Positions 16,573 to 24,492 of a stretch of 64,000 nt of DNA are shown here, one piece after another; positions within the stretch are counted from its first letter, which is position 1, and each line of letters begins with the position of its first letter. The notes beneath the pieces are model-generated. The model was given only the letters and a program-made list of their open reading frames with translations, was not told where the DNA came from and did not search any database. Source of the DNA: Liminaster sp964567855 (GTDB lineage: Bacteria > Bacteroidota > Bacteroidia > Bacteroidales > UBA3663); NCBI GenBank assembly GCA_964567855.1, contig CAZMOE010000003.1:1-64000 (forward strand). Reading direction: 5' to 3'. The translations under genes and the position numbers were made by a program.

Positions 16573-19173
16573 TTATCTGCTGCAAGGACTCTCGACACCG
16601 AAAAGATGAGATTTCTCATATCCGCCGAAGTCGACAACGATCTTCTCCAGTACCATACCCGCATCAAGAGGCGATACCGTGAGCGTATGATATCCTTCGG
16701 CATCGGCCTGGCCCAATGGCAACTCGGTAACGGTCTCTATCACGCGGGTGGCAACAATATCATACATCTCCCACTGGTTATCCTCGTTGTAGCGGCCGTT
16801 ATAATTAACCTCTTTACTTGTTCCACCATCCATGGAAAGAGCATAACGATGACCTTCGGCACGTTCATAAGGAAGGGTGGAATTGGTAACCACGTGAACA
16901 CTGACGCGGTCAACGCCGGAGGGGATTTTCATCCTGTAGGTAATGGCCGCACCGTCGACGGAAGCGGTCCTTGGCAAGAGTTCGACGGCCGAAAGAGTGC
17001 GGCCCATGGTAGGAATGACCGTCCACCGGGCCGCGGCAGCGTCGGAAGCGCTATAATAGTGCTCGGCCTCCATCGCGACATAGCCGTTACGGGCAGCAAA
17101 GCTGTAACCGCCGGTCCGCTGGATACCGGAAGCATCCAAGCGATGTACTTGGGGCATGACATTTTCCTTGGGACCATTCCATGAGGTATAGCCGATGTGT
17201 ACTTCATCCATGAGATGGTTCCATTTGCCACCGGCAAGTTCATGGTTATACTGGTTGTTGATCCAGCGGTCGCGGGCGAAGCACGCCTCGGCCTTGTCGG
17301 CCCATAGGTTGGCCTGCGGATTGTTTTCGCCATACAATTTATGGTTCATCGCTACGGCGTAATACATTTCATAAAGATTGGCCATCGCCTGCACCGGGAA
17401 GAGGATCAGCTGATAATAGGCGTCACGGTATTCCTGTGGCAATGTAAGATACTGACGCAGGGCGTCGGCCTCCAAGGCCTTGTAATCCTGCACAACGGCG
17501 CCAAATTCGCCGGTAGCCACATTGTAGGTCTTTGCATTCAACATCTCCGGAGTGACACGGCCGTTATAGATGCTATAAGTCTCAAGAATGCGGGCCGCCT
17601 CCACAGCCTGTGTATCGCCGAAGCAGGAGCGGCAGAAGTCGACCGCATGCTGGCGGAAGTTCGCCGCAGTAAAATCGGAAGGTCTCCACGCCATATCCAA
17701 AAACAACTGGATGGGATATTCCATCGGTTTCAAGTCGCCGACATTCAGAATCCACAGCCGGTCGATACCGTATTCATAAGCAAGGTCCATCTGATCCCAA
17801 AGATGGGCGATCGGCGTCATATTCATCCATTTGGACGAGCGGGGAGCTCCCACATAATCGACATGATAGTACATTCCCCATCCGCCTTTCCGGTTCCGGT
17901 CTTTGGCCTGCGGCACACGGCGGATATTACCCCAGTTGTCATCGCAAAGGAGGATGAGCACATCATCCGGCACCTGCAGCCCCATATCATAGAAACGTTG
18001 CACCTCTTTATAGATGGCCCACACTTGCGGACGTTTCTCGGCCGGGCGACCGGTGACCTCTTTGATAATCTGCCGCTGGTTGGTGATGATCCGCTCCAGC
18101 AGCCGCTTATTGTATTCGTCGCGGGAAATATATTTATCATCCTCACCTTCCTTACCTCCCATCGGAGCATCGCCGTCACCGCGCATACCGATCGTAATCA
18201 GGTCTTCGGTATTCTTGCACCGTTCCATGCCTTCACGGAAAAAACGGTCGATGACCTCTTGGTTGGAAGCATAATCCCATACGCCGTATTCCTTGCGGTG
18301 GCGCGCCCACTCCTGATGATTGCGTGCCATCGGTTCGTGGTGAGACGTGCCCATGATGATACCCATCTCATCGGCCGTGACCATATTGAGCGGATCGTCA
18401 TCATAGAATGCATTGCCCCACATGGCCGGCCAAAGATAGTTGGCACGCAAACGAAGCAGCAATTCGAAGACCCGGGAATAGAAATGATGGTTGAAGCCTT
18501 TAGCGGCAGGTTTGGCGGAAGGACAATCGCGGTCGGGAAACTTCTCGTTTACCCACCCGGAGAGGCAAGGAGCCTCGTCATTGAGGAAAATACCTCGGTA
18601 GCGTACGGTGGGTTCGCCGTCGGTATAAACACCGGGAAGGAAATAAACCTCGTCATGACGCACCACGGGAACATCGGCCCACCAGTTCCACGGTGAAACA
18701 CCCAGCTGGCGGGAAAGCTCATAAATGCCATAAATGGTACCGCGCTTGTCGCTGCCGGCGATAACGAGGACATCGCCATCGACACCCAGCGGATTGTGCA
18801 ACGTAGTGATGAGAAACTTCTCAACCTTCCCTTTCAGGGCCTTGCCATCGATTTTCTTCTCCTTGACAAGCTGACGGATCAGAGCGCTGCGGTCTGCAGA
18901 CCCTACAATGATACGTGTACCGGCCTGCGTTTTCGGCTGCACTTCGGCACGATGGCCAGTGGCCTTTTCAATATCTGATAAAAGACTCTGCAGAGCAATG
19001 GTAACTCCTTTATAATCGGCCTCGTCGGCGGCAATAATCACCGGCTGCGTTTTGTCAGTCGTGAGGGCGATACCTTCCGGTTGATGAGAAAAGACGACAA
19101 ATTGTTCGGCAGCCCAAATAGCATGCAGGCCGAAAACGGCCAAAAATACACAAAGAAGAATGGAACGTTTCAT
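16573..19173 (-). CDS. GH115 xylan alpha-1,2-(4-O-methyl)glucuronidase
   Basis: 866 residues with a clear signal peptide (MKRSILLCVFLAVFGLHAIWA). It matches GH115 end to end: GTIYGIYELSRQLGVSPW and WWADVPV before the barrel, YRGIFLNDEAPCLSGW at its start (Glu200 is a likely active-site acid), MGIIMGTSHHEPMARNHQEW, DDNWGNIRRVP, and a C-terminal domain with EYSxA-like helical and beta parts. Unlike GH67, this family removes methylglucuronic acid from internal xylose units and from polymeric xylan. It is first in an operon with the DUF1680 gene. Its -7 box is TATCTTTG at 19226-19233; a weak version of the PUL operator lies upstream. Confidence 0.93.
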   Translation of the reverse strand: MKRSILLCVFLAVFGLHAIWAAEQFVVFSHQPEGIALTTDKTQPVIIAADEADYKGVTIALQSLLSDIEKATGHRAEVQPKTQAGTRIIVGSADRSALIRQLVKEKKIDGKALKGKVEKFLITTLHNPLGVDGDVLVIAGSDKRGTIYGIYELSRQLGVSPWNWWADVPVVRHDEVYFLPGVYTDGEPTVRYRGIFLNDEAPCLSGWVNEKFPDRDCPSAKPAAKGFNHHFYSRVFELLLRLRANYLWPAMWGNAFYDDDPLNMVTADEMGIIMGTSHHEPMARNHQEWARHRKEYGVWDYASNQEVIDRFFREGMERCKNTEDLITIGMRGDGDAPMGGKEGEDDKYISRDEYNKRLLERIITNQRQIIKEVTGRPAEKRPQVWAIYKEVQRFYDMGLQVPDDVLILLCDDNWGNIRRVPQAKDRNRKGGWGMYYHVDYVGAPRSSKWMNMTPIAHLWDQMDLAYEYGIDRLWILNVGDLKPMEYPIQLFLDMAWRPSDFTAANFRQHAVDFCRSCFGDTQAVEAARILETYSIYNGRVTPEMLNAKTYNVATGEFGAVVQDYKALEADALRQYLTLPQEYRDAYYQLILFPVQAMANLYEMYYAVAMNHKLYGENNPQANLWADKAEACFARDRWINNQYNHELAGGKWNHLMDEVHIGYTSWNGPKENVMPQVHRLDASGIQRTGGYSFAARNGYVAMEAEHYYSASDAAAARWTVIPTMGRTLSAVELLPRTASVDGAAITYRMKIPSGVDRVSVHVVTNSTLPYERAEGHRYALSMDGGTSKEVNYNGRYNEDNQWEMYDIVATRVIETVTELPLGQADAEGYHTLTVSPLDAGMVLEKIVVDFGGYEKSHLFGVESPCSR

Positions 19174-19225
19174 AAATAATTATAGTTGTTAGACATTAAC
19201 AGCCAAAAAGGAATGGCTTCCGATG

Positions 19226-19293
19226 CAAAGATAAAGAACAAAAACAAAGAACAACAGATAATATTGGGACAAATTCTATCAAAAATGTAGCAA
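19226..19293 (-). promoter_or_regulatory. GH115 promoter with weak operator-like repeat
   Basis: The -7 box TATCTTTG (19226-19233) is exact. On the minus strand TTGCTAC (19287-19293), 16 bp, GTCCC (19266-19270) sits 32 bp upstream: right position and spacing but only a partial sequence match. Confidence 0.4.
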
Positions 19294-19640
19294 CCCAGGG
19301 CAAAAAAAACATTTTTTTGAGAAAGTTGCAAAATATTGTATCATTCCCCGATCGCAATCCGAACGAAAAACAGCCATGCTCTTGCAACACATATTCTCCT
19401 TACAGATATGTCATATATCTTTCCTCGTTTACCTGCCCGTTTTACGCATTAAGGTCAGGTTGCTTTTGGAAACTTCGATGTGTCTTTGGCCATCTTGTCC
19501 CCTTGATACACCTTAGTTTCGGGTTTCTGTCCGTCAAGCCACGATTTCGCTATTGCTTCTTCTCTCCCAAAGGTCGCCCTTTGAAACTTGCAAGTCGCTC
19601 TCGGTACGTTATAGGCAGAGTAGCTGCTATATCATTGAGG

Positions 19641-19692
19641 AAAATTTGCAAACTAAAATCCCAAGGGAAAGGCGGCCGATCTCGGATGGGTA
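19641..19692 (+). repeat. 52-bp direct repeat, copy A
   Basis: This 52-bp stretch matches 24321-24372 at 46 of 52 positions, same orientation. The 20-bp core CCAAGGGAAAGGCGGCCGAT (19661-19680) is identical in both. The two copies bracket the GH5-GH43 gene and nothing else. Confidence 0.8.
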
Positions 19693-19834
19693 GTATATTC
19701 TTCCTCATGCCGTGAAAGCCGATATGTAAAGATTATTTTCGGACAATAAGAAATACCATCCTCCCCAAAGTTTAACAGAAACTTCGGGAAGAATGATTGT
19801 TTTGCGGTCTTGGGTTTTGTATTGTGTAGATGAA

Positions 19835-19875
19835 AAACCAGTCGGCCGGAAATTTATTCTACAGTCGACTGGTTT
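19835..19875 (-). terminator. Probable terminator of GH5-GH43
   Basis: A 10-bp stem (19835-19844 with 19866-19875) with a 21-nt loop; on the minus strand it runs into TTTTT. It lies about 80 bp beyond the stop codon. Confidence 0.6.
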
Positions 19876-19955
19876 CAACAGGAGCGACCCCAAATGTTGT
19901 TGTTATGTATGGAAAATAGGGTCGGTGTGGAAAATCATAAAGTACGGATCCGTGA

Positions 19956-22900
19956 TTACTTTATCCATATCTTATGTCCGTTCACGATGTAAATACCACG
20001 CGATGGATTAAGTACCCTGCGGCCCTGGAGATCGAAGATGTCATGCGGCTGAGAGGACGGCGACAGAAGATTATTTTCGTCCTCTTTTATGTTTTCAATC
20101 CCGGACGGCATCTCGCGGCTGTAATCGTCGTTGTTGGTGAGATACATGTCGGCCACGTCAATGGTTCCGCTGCCATTCCCCCAGAAATCGACGATGCGGA
20201 CGTTGGAGAGGTCTACGGGCTGGCCCTTTACGGCGTCACCGCCAGAGTACTTGATGGTTTGTAGTTTCACCACAATCTGTTTTTGGCTGCCGAGGTCTAC
20301 TCTGTAGTTGTTGCCCCAAATAGAGCCGTCGGTGAAAATCTGAAGCGCGGCGCTACAGTTTTGCACTTTGTCGAGTTTGAGCACGAGGTACTTGTAACCG
20401 CTGATGTCGATACCGCTGCTATACACCCAACCCATTTGTCCCCATTGGCCAGGCTTGAAGGTACGTGTGTTTTCATCGTAAGTTCCTTCGCTGAAAAGGT
20501 TCGTAGTAATGAATTCCTTACTGAAAGGGAAATATGAAGAGGTAACACGGAAAGAGGTTTCGAACATATTGCCCAGCGGGTCGGTGTAGGTGGCGATGAC
20601 GTTTGCCGTGCCGTCTTTCATCCCCTTGATGCGACCGTTGGCGATGTTGAGTAACTCAGGCCAGTTGGTGGTGTATTTCGCCGAGGCGGCAACATTTTCG
20701 GTGTGACCGTCGGCAAAGGTGGCTATAAGGGAAATATCGCTTGCTGCGCCGGTCATGATTTCCATTTCTTCCTTGTCTATACTGAGTGAAGTGGCAGTAA
20801 GCATATCGCTATTGTAACCTTCGAATGGGGCGAAGAAATCATCCTCGGTGAAGGAGCTTTCTGTCGAGAACCAATCGACATCCACGTAACCGCCTTTCGC
20901 CTGGGTCGCATAGTTGAAGATAGCCCAACGGGCGCCGACAAAGACGGAGAGGTTGAAGCGAAGATTTACCTTGTCTCCGATGGCTGTCCACGTTTGGTTG
21001 TCGAGACTATAAGAGAATGAAGTTTCGCCATTGCCGCAGGTAAATTGGGCACGGAGGTAGATGACTTTCTTTTCAGAACCGAAGTCCGAAGCCTTCAACG
21101 CTATGCTCTTGCTGGCTGGGGTGAAATCGCTAATCTCGGTCAGAGTACCGCTTTTCCAGACGAGATTGAAAGTTTCATCTTCGTTCTTTTGCACGCCCAA
21201 CAGGGTGTAAGGATCCTGTTGCACTGCGATGCCTGCAATATCGCCGGTTTCCATGCCGCTTACATCAAGAGCAATAGTGCCGGTAGAAGGCTTGGTGGTG
21301 TTAAGTCCGTAAGGAGTTGTTTTGTGGAAAGCGAAAATGCGTTGGGTCAACGTTCCCCGGGCCATCATGAAATCATCGGTCACGCTCGATGTGTATAGTC
21401 GCAGATAGCCGGGTCGCTCCAACAGACTCCATTCTCCTTGTGGCGCATGATGATTCCATTGCCATTGTTTGCCAAGTCGGTAGGTGCGGAAATTGTCATT
21501 GGTCGGAAGAATGGCCGTGGGATATCCGGTGCCGACATTCGGACGTGTATAGCTTGATTGCGGCACGCCGTTCTTTGCTATCGTCGGCCAACCGTCGGCC
21601 CATGTAACAGGATGAAGGCTGGGCAATCGTCCGAGCGCACCCTTGTCCTCCATAAGTAACGTCCACCATTCGCCGCTCTCCGGAATTTCGATGAGCGCAC
21701 CTTGATGCACCGTGTTTGGAGTCCCATTGATGGTTTTCTCAAGAAGCCATGAAGATTTTTCTTCATAAGGTCCGGTCACCGATGTCGAACGGAAGATGGT
21801 TTGCCCTGTCGGCCAGCCTCCATAGGTTGCGTATATATAATAGTAGTCGCCGATATGATAGAGGTGGCTGCCCTCCAATCCGGCATTGTCTTTCTGAATG
21901 ACATTTGTCTCCTTGATAAAGTTCCAGTCCTTGTCAAGTTCGCAGATGTTGATATGATTGATACCGCAAACGATGTAAATACGGTCCTCTTCTATAATCA
22001 TGCCCGGGTCATAATATGAACGAGAGAGTTTCTTCACTTCCCATTTTCCCTCGGGGTCGTCGGTCGACAATACATAGCCGCCTGCGTCGTTGCAGTTCAG
22101 CAGGATATAAAGTTTTCCGTTGTGTTCCTCAATAGCACCAGCCCACATGCCTTGCGAATAGCTGTGTTGGCCATTCAGAAGATTATACTTATCGGCCGAG
22201 GACATATTCTCAAGAGGGTTGCAGCAATACTCCCAGTTAACCAAGTCTTTTGATTTCAGAACTGTTGCCCCTGGCATCAAGTGCATTGTCGTGGAGAGGA
22301 AATAGTAGGTATCGCCAAGCCTTGCCACATCGGGATCGGGGAAATCGGCGGCAATGACAGGGTTGATGAAACTCTTCTGGTCCGGAGTGATATTGGTAGA
22401 AAGGTTCTTGAAGTCGGGTCGTGCGAAGTCGACTTTGGCATATTCGGCATACCAGTCTAAACACGCCTGCCCGCATGCCTCCCTTGGGTCGAGGCCGTCC
22501 GCAGTCATTTTTTCGCTAAATGCGGCCACGACCTTCTTTTCGTTCAAATATTTGTCGATATCGATAAGGTCACCCGTACCGGTCAGCGTCATCGACACAT
22601 TGCCCAGCTGATCTTTGGCATATTTGAACGCATTACCCCATTTGCTCGTAGTGCCTGTAGCCCATGTGCCGTAATTGCCTGGTACCCAATCACCATGTTC
22701 GTTGTAATGGCCGTTGTTGTTGTTGGCAGGACTCCAGTCAATCTCTGTGATAATCACGGGACTGTTTTTCACTACCGGAACTGCTTCGATGAAGTTCTTT
22801 AGGAATCGTTCGCCGGTGGCATTGTCATCGTTACAACCATACCAACCTACGTAAGCATGTGCCGCATAGCCGATGTTATAGCCCTCGATGGGGTAATCGG

Positions 22901-23681
22901 CATAATTCCTGTAGTTGCTTTGCCAACCTGTGCCCGGTACCCAGATAATGCCCGTGAAACCGTTGGCACGAATCTTGTCGACAATAGGTTGGAAGAAGTC
23001 GTGCATCGCCCTCGGCGTGTCTTTACCTTCTTGATCCACTAAGCTCACCGGTTCGTTGGCCAACTCGATGCTGATTTGCCCTGCATAACGTTTCACATTC
23101 ATGTTTTGCGAGAATATATCCCATACGGTCATCAAATATTCCTGATAGTAACCGCCCACGCGGATCTTCTCGGGACATACGCCGGGTGGACGCACCACCA
23201 CGTGCAGTCCGCATTTCAACGCCTTATCAATGATTTTCCAATAGAGCGATGTCATATATGAACTCAATCTCTCCTTGTCGAAACAATGAATGTCCGCCTC
23301 CCCGCTTACCTTGATTCCGTCGGGGTCGATCCAGTCGTTACCGCTTTTGGTAAATCCGGCTGCCGTGATGCTGCTGTTGTTAGTCCAGCACGGATCAAGG
23401 TGCAGGCGGAACACGTCGCAGTATGCCCCCTGCTTATGGTCTGTGATGGCTGTGAATAGATTGTTGAAATACGTGATGCAATTGGGAATGTTCGCATCGC
23501 CCGACCCCCAGCGTCCCCCATTGAAATATGAGTTCGGCGTGTCCATTACTCCGTGCATCACCACTTTGTTTCCGTGGCTGTCCACAATGTTCCGTCCTTC
23601 GATATGCACCGACGGGGGAACCTGTGCGTTGCACAATACACATTGCACTACAAACAATGCTACTAAAAGAATTTTTTTCAT
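19956..23681 (-). CDS. Secreted GH5-GH43 fusion enzyme with C-terminal sorting tail
   Basis: The ATG at 23681 gives a signal peptide (MKKILLVALFVVQCVLC) and 1241 residues; the frame opens 29 codons earlier. GH5 barrel, about 25-430: IELANEPVS holds acid/base Glu210 and VIITEIDWSP nucleophile Glu313. GH43 propeller, about 440-715: ADFPDPDVAR holds base Asp449 and LEGSHLYH acid Glu603. A lectin-like beta-sandwich follows (about 725-935), then a bacterial Ig-like domain (about 960-1040), a CBM-like beta-domain (about 1045-1180) and a tail with FDLQGRRVLNPSRGIYIV, like a T9SS type-A sorting domain. It probably couples backbone cleavage to release of xylose or arabinose at the surface. It stands alone, bracketed by two copies of a 52-bp repeat, suggesting separate acquisition. 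Which linkages each half cuts is unknown. Confidence 0.9.
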   Translation of the reverse strand: MKKILLVALFVVQCVLCNAQVPPSVHIEGRNIVDSHGNKVVMHGVMDTPNSYFNGGRWGSGDANIPNCITYFNNLFTAITDHKQGAYCDVFRLHLDPCWTNNSSITAAGFTKSGNDWIDPDGIKVSGEADIHCFDKERLSSYMTSLYWKIIDKALKCGLHVVVRPPGVCPEKIRVGGYYQEYLMTVWDIFSQNMNVKRYAGQISIELANEPVSLVDQEGKDTPRAMHDFFQPIVDKIRANGFTGIIWVPGTGWQSNYRNYADYPIEGYNIGYAAHAYVGWYGCNDDNATGERFLKNFIEAVPVVKNSPVIITEIDWSPANNNNGHYNEHGDWVPGNYGTWATGTTSKWGNAFKYAKDQLGNVSMTLTGTGDLIDIDKYLNEKKVVAAFSEKMTADGLDPREACGQACLDWYAEYAKVDFARPDFKNLSTNITPDQKSFINPVIAADFPDPDVARLGDTYYFLSTTMHLMPGATVLKSKDLVNWEYCCNPLENMSSADKYNLLNGQHSYSQGMWAGAIEEHNGKLYILLNCNDAGGYVLSTDDPEGKWEVKKLSRSYYDPGMIIEEDRIYIVCGINHINICELDKDWNFIKETNVIQKDNAGLEGSHLYHIGDYYYIYATYGGWPTGQTIFRSTSVTGPYEEKSSWLLEKTINGTPNTVHQGALIEIPESGEWWTLLMEDKGALGRLPSLHPVTWADGWPTIAKNGVPQSSYTRPNVGTGYPTAILPTNDNFRTYRLGKQWQWNHHAPQGEWSLLERPGYLRLYTSSVTDDFMMARGTLTQRIFAFHKTTPYGLNTTKPSTGTIALDVSGMETGDIAGIAVQQDPYTLLGVQKNEDETFNLVWKSGTLTEISDFTPASKSIALKASDFGSEKKVIYLRAQFTCGNGETSFSYSLDNQTWTAIGDKVNLRFNLSVFVGARWAIFNYATQAKGGYVDVDWFSTESSFTEDDFFAPFEGYNSDMLTATSLSIDKEEMEIMTGAASDISLIATFADGHTENVAASAKYTTNWPELLNIANGRIKGMKDGTANVIATYTDPLGNMFETSFRVTSSYFPFSKEFITTNLFSEGTYDENTRTFKPGQWGQMGWVYSSGIDISGYKYLVLKLDKVQNCSAALQIFTDGSIWGNNYRVDLGSQKQIVVKLQTIKYSGGDAVKGQPVDLSNVRIVDFWGNGSGTIDVADMYLTNNDDYSREMPSGIENIKEDENNLLSPSSQPHDIFDLQGRRVLNPSRGIYIVNGHKIWIK

Positions 23682-23932
23682 ATATAATATTGTTTTTATT
23701 GGTTGCCTGTCATTTTTTGTTGTTTCTTGCCAAACTGTCGGGTATATCCATGGAAGAATGTCCCGCAAAAATTCATGCCGTATCTCTTACAAGCCTTAGG
23801 GCGATGGTCCGACACTTTACGCTCCGATTCGATATTCATCAAGATCTATGACCGATAGCAAAAATTCCAGAAATCATCATGTTTATGGTGAACGCTCGGA
23901 ATCATCAAGAGCCTTTCTCTTTTTTTTGTTTA

Positions 23933-24000
23933 CAAAAGTATGGCATAAACAAATAATCATCAAATTAAAAATGTTACATTCTTTTTACACTATGTTACAT
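23933..24000 (-). promoter_or_regulatory. GH5-GH43 promoter and proposed PUL operator
   Basis: On the minus strand: ATGTAAC (23994-24000), 16 bp, GTAAC (23973-23977), 32 bp, then -7 box TACTTTTG (23933-23940). A -33-like TTTG (23961-23964) is 20 bp from the -7 box. Both half-sites extend to a 9-bp identical repeat, ATGTTACAT on the plus strand, exactly 21 bp apart. Confidence 0.65.
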
Positions 24001-24320
24001 CTCGCCTGATTACTATTCTTCTTTTATGAAAAACTCTGTTTTCATCGTATTTTCCCTAAAATAAAGTTGCCCTCGTCCTATTCTTGGGGGATCTTTTCAA
24101 TGCTTGTTCTTCTCTATGGGACTTCATTGTTATTGAATGAAAATCAGCCTTTGTTTCTGCACTTCGGTTCTGAATCTATGGATTGAAACGATGCTGGTTC
24201 AAGACCGACACACCTCATTTGGCCCGACAGACAACTGATGCTCATGCGTATGTCGGTCAGATGCTGCGACAGACGATACGGTTATTCTCTTTCAAATTGA
24301 ACATGGCGTTTTTTGGAGGC

Positions 24321-24372
24321 AAAATTCGCAAACTGAAACTCCAAGGGAAAGGCGGCCGATTTCGGATGGATA
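24321..24372 (+). repeat. 52-bp direct repeat, copy B
   Basis: Second copy of the repeat at 19641-19692 (46 of 52 identical, same strand). Six scattered differences, mostly transitions, imply an old duplication. Confidence 0.8.
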
Positions 24373-24437
24373 CCCGGCAACGGCGCCCTTTATGGAATTT
24401 CAGCATAGACATATAGCATGCCCGTCATACCCCAAAA

Positions 24438-24464
24438 GGGGCGGCAGAAAATTTCTGCCGCCCC
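24438..24464 (-). terminator. Terminator of the SusC/SusD uptake block
   Basis: A near-perfect 12 to 13-bp GC-rich hairpin 29 bp past the glycan-binding protein stop; on the minus strand it is followed by TTTT. Confidence 0.85.
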
Positions 24465-24492
24465 AGCTTCCAACAATTATGCTACAATATAA

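Larger units (their letters stand above)
19174..19955. other. Gene-free region with repeat copy A
   Basis: 780 bp, AT-richer than its neighbours. It holds the GH115 promoter at one end, the GH5-GH43 terminator at the other, and one copy of a 52-bp repeat (19641-19692). An open frame at 19317-19715 on the plus strand runs through the repeat but shows no recognisable family; it may be a remnant of a mobile or deleted gene. Confidence 0.55.
23682..24492. other. Gene-free region with operator and repeat copy B
   Basis: 811 bp. It contains the GH5-GH43 promoter/operator (23933-24000), repeat copy B (24321-24372) and the terminator of the uptake block (24438-24464). The leader of GH5-GH43 would be about 245 nt, unusually long for this locus. 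A 77-codon plus-strand frame (24183-24416) across the repeat has no recognisable family. Confidence 0.55.

Noticed and set aside
17341..18696. 451-codon plus-strand open frame opposite GH115
   Set aside because: Antisense to a well-supported GH115 gene; no recognisable domain.
19317..19715. 132-codon plus-strand open frame in the gene-poor gap
   Set aside because: No known family, Cys/Arg/Ser-rich composition unlike real proteins here. Kept only as a possible remnant linked to the repeat.
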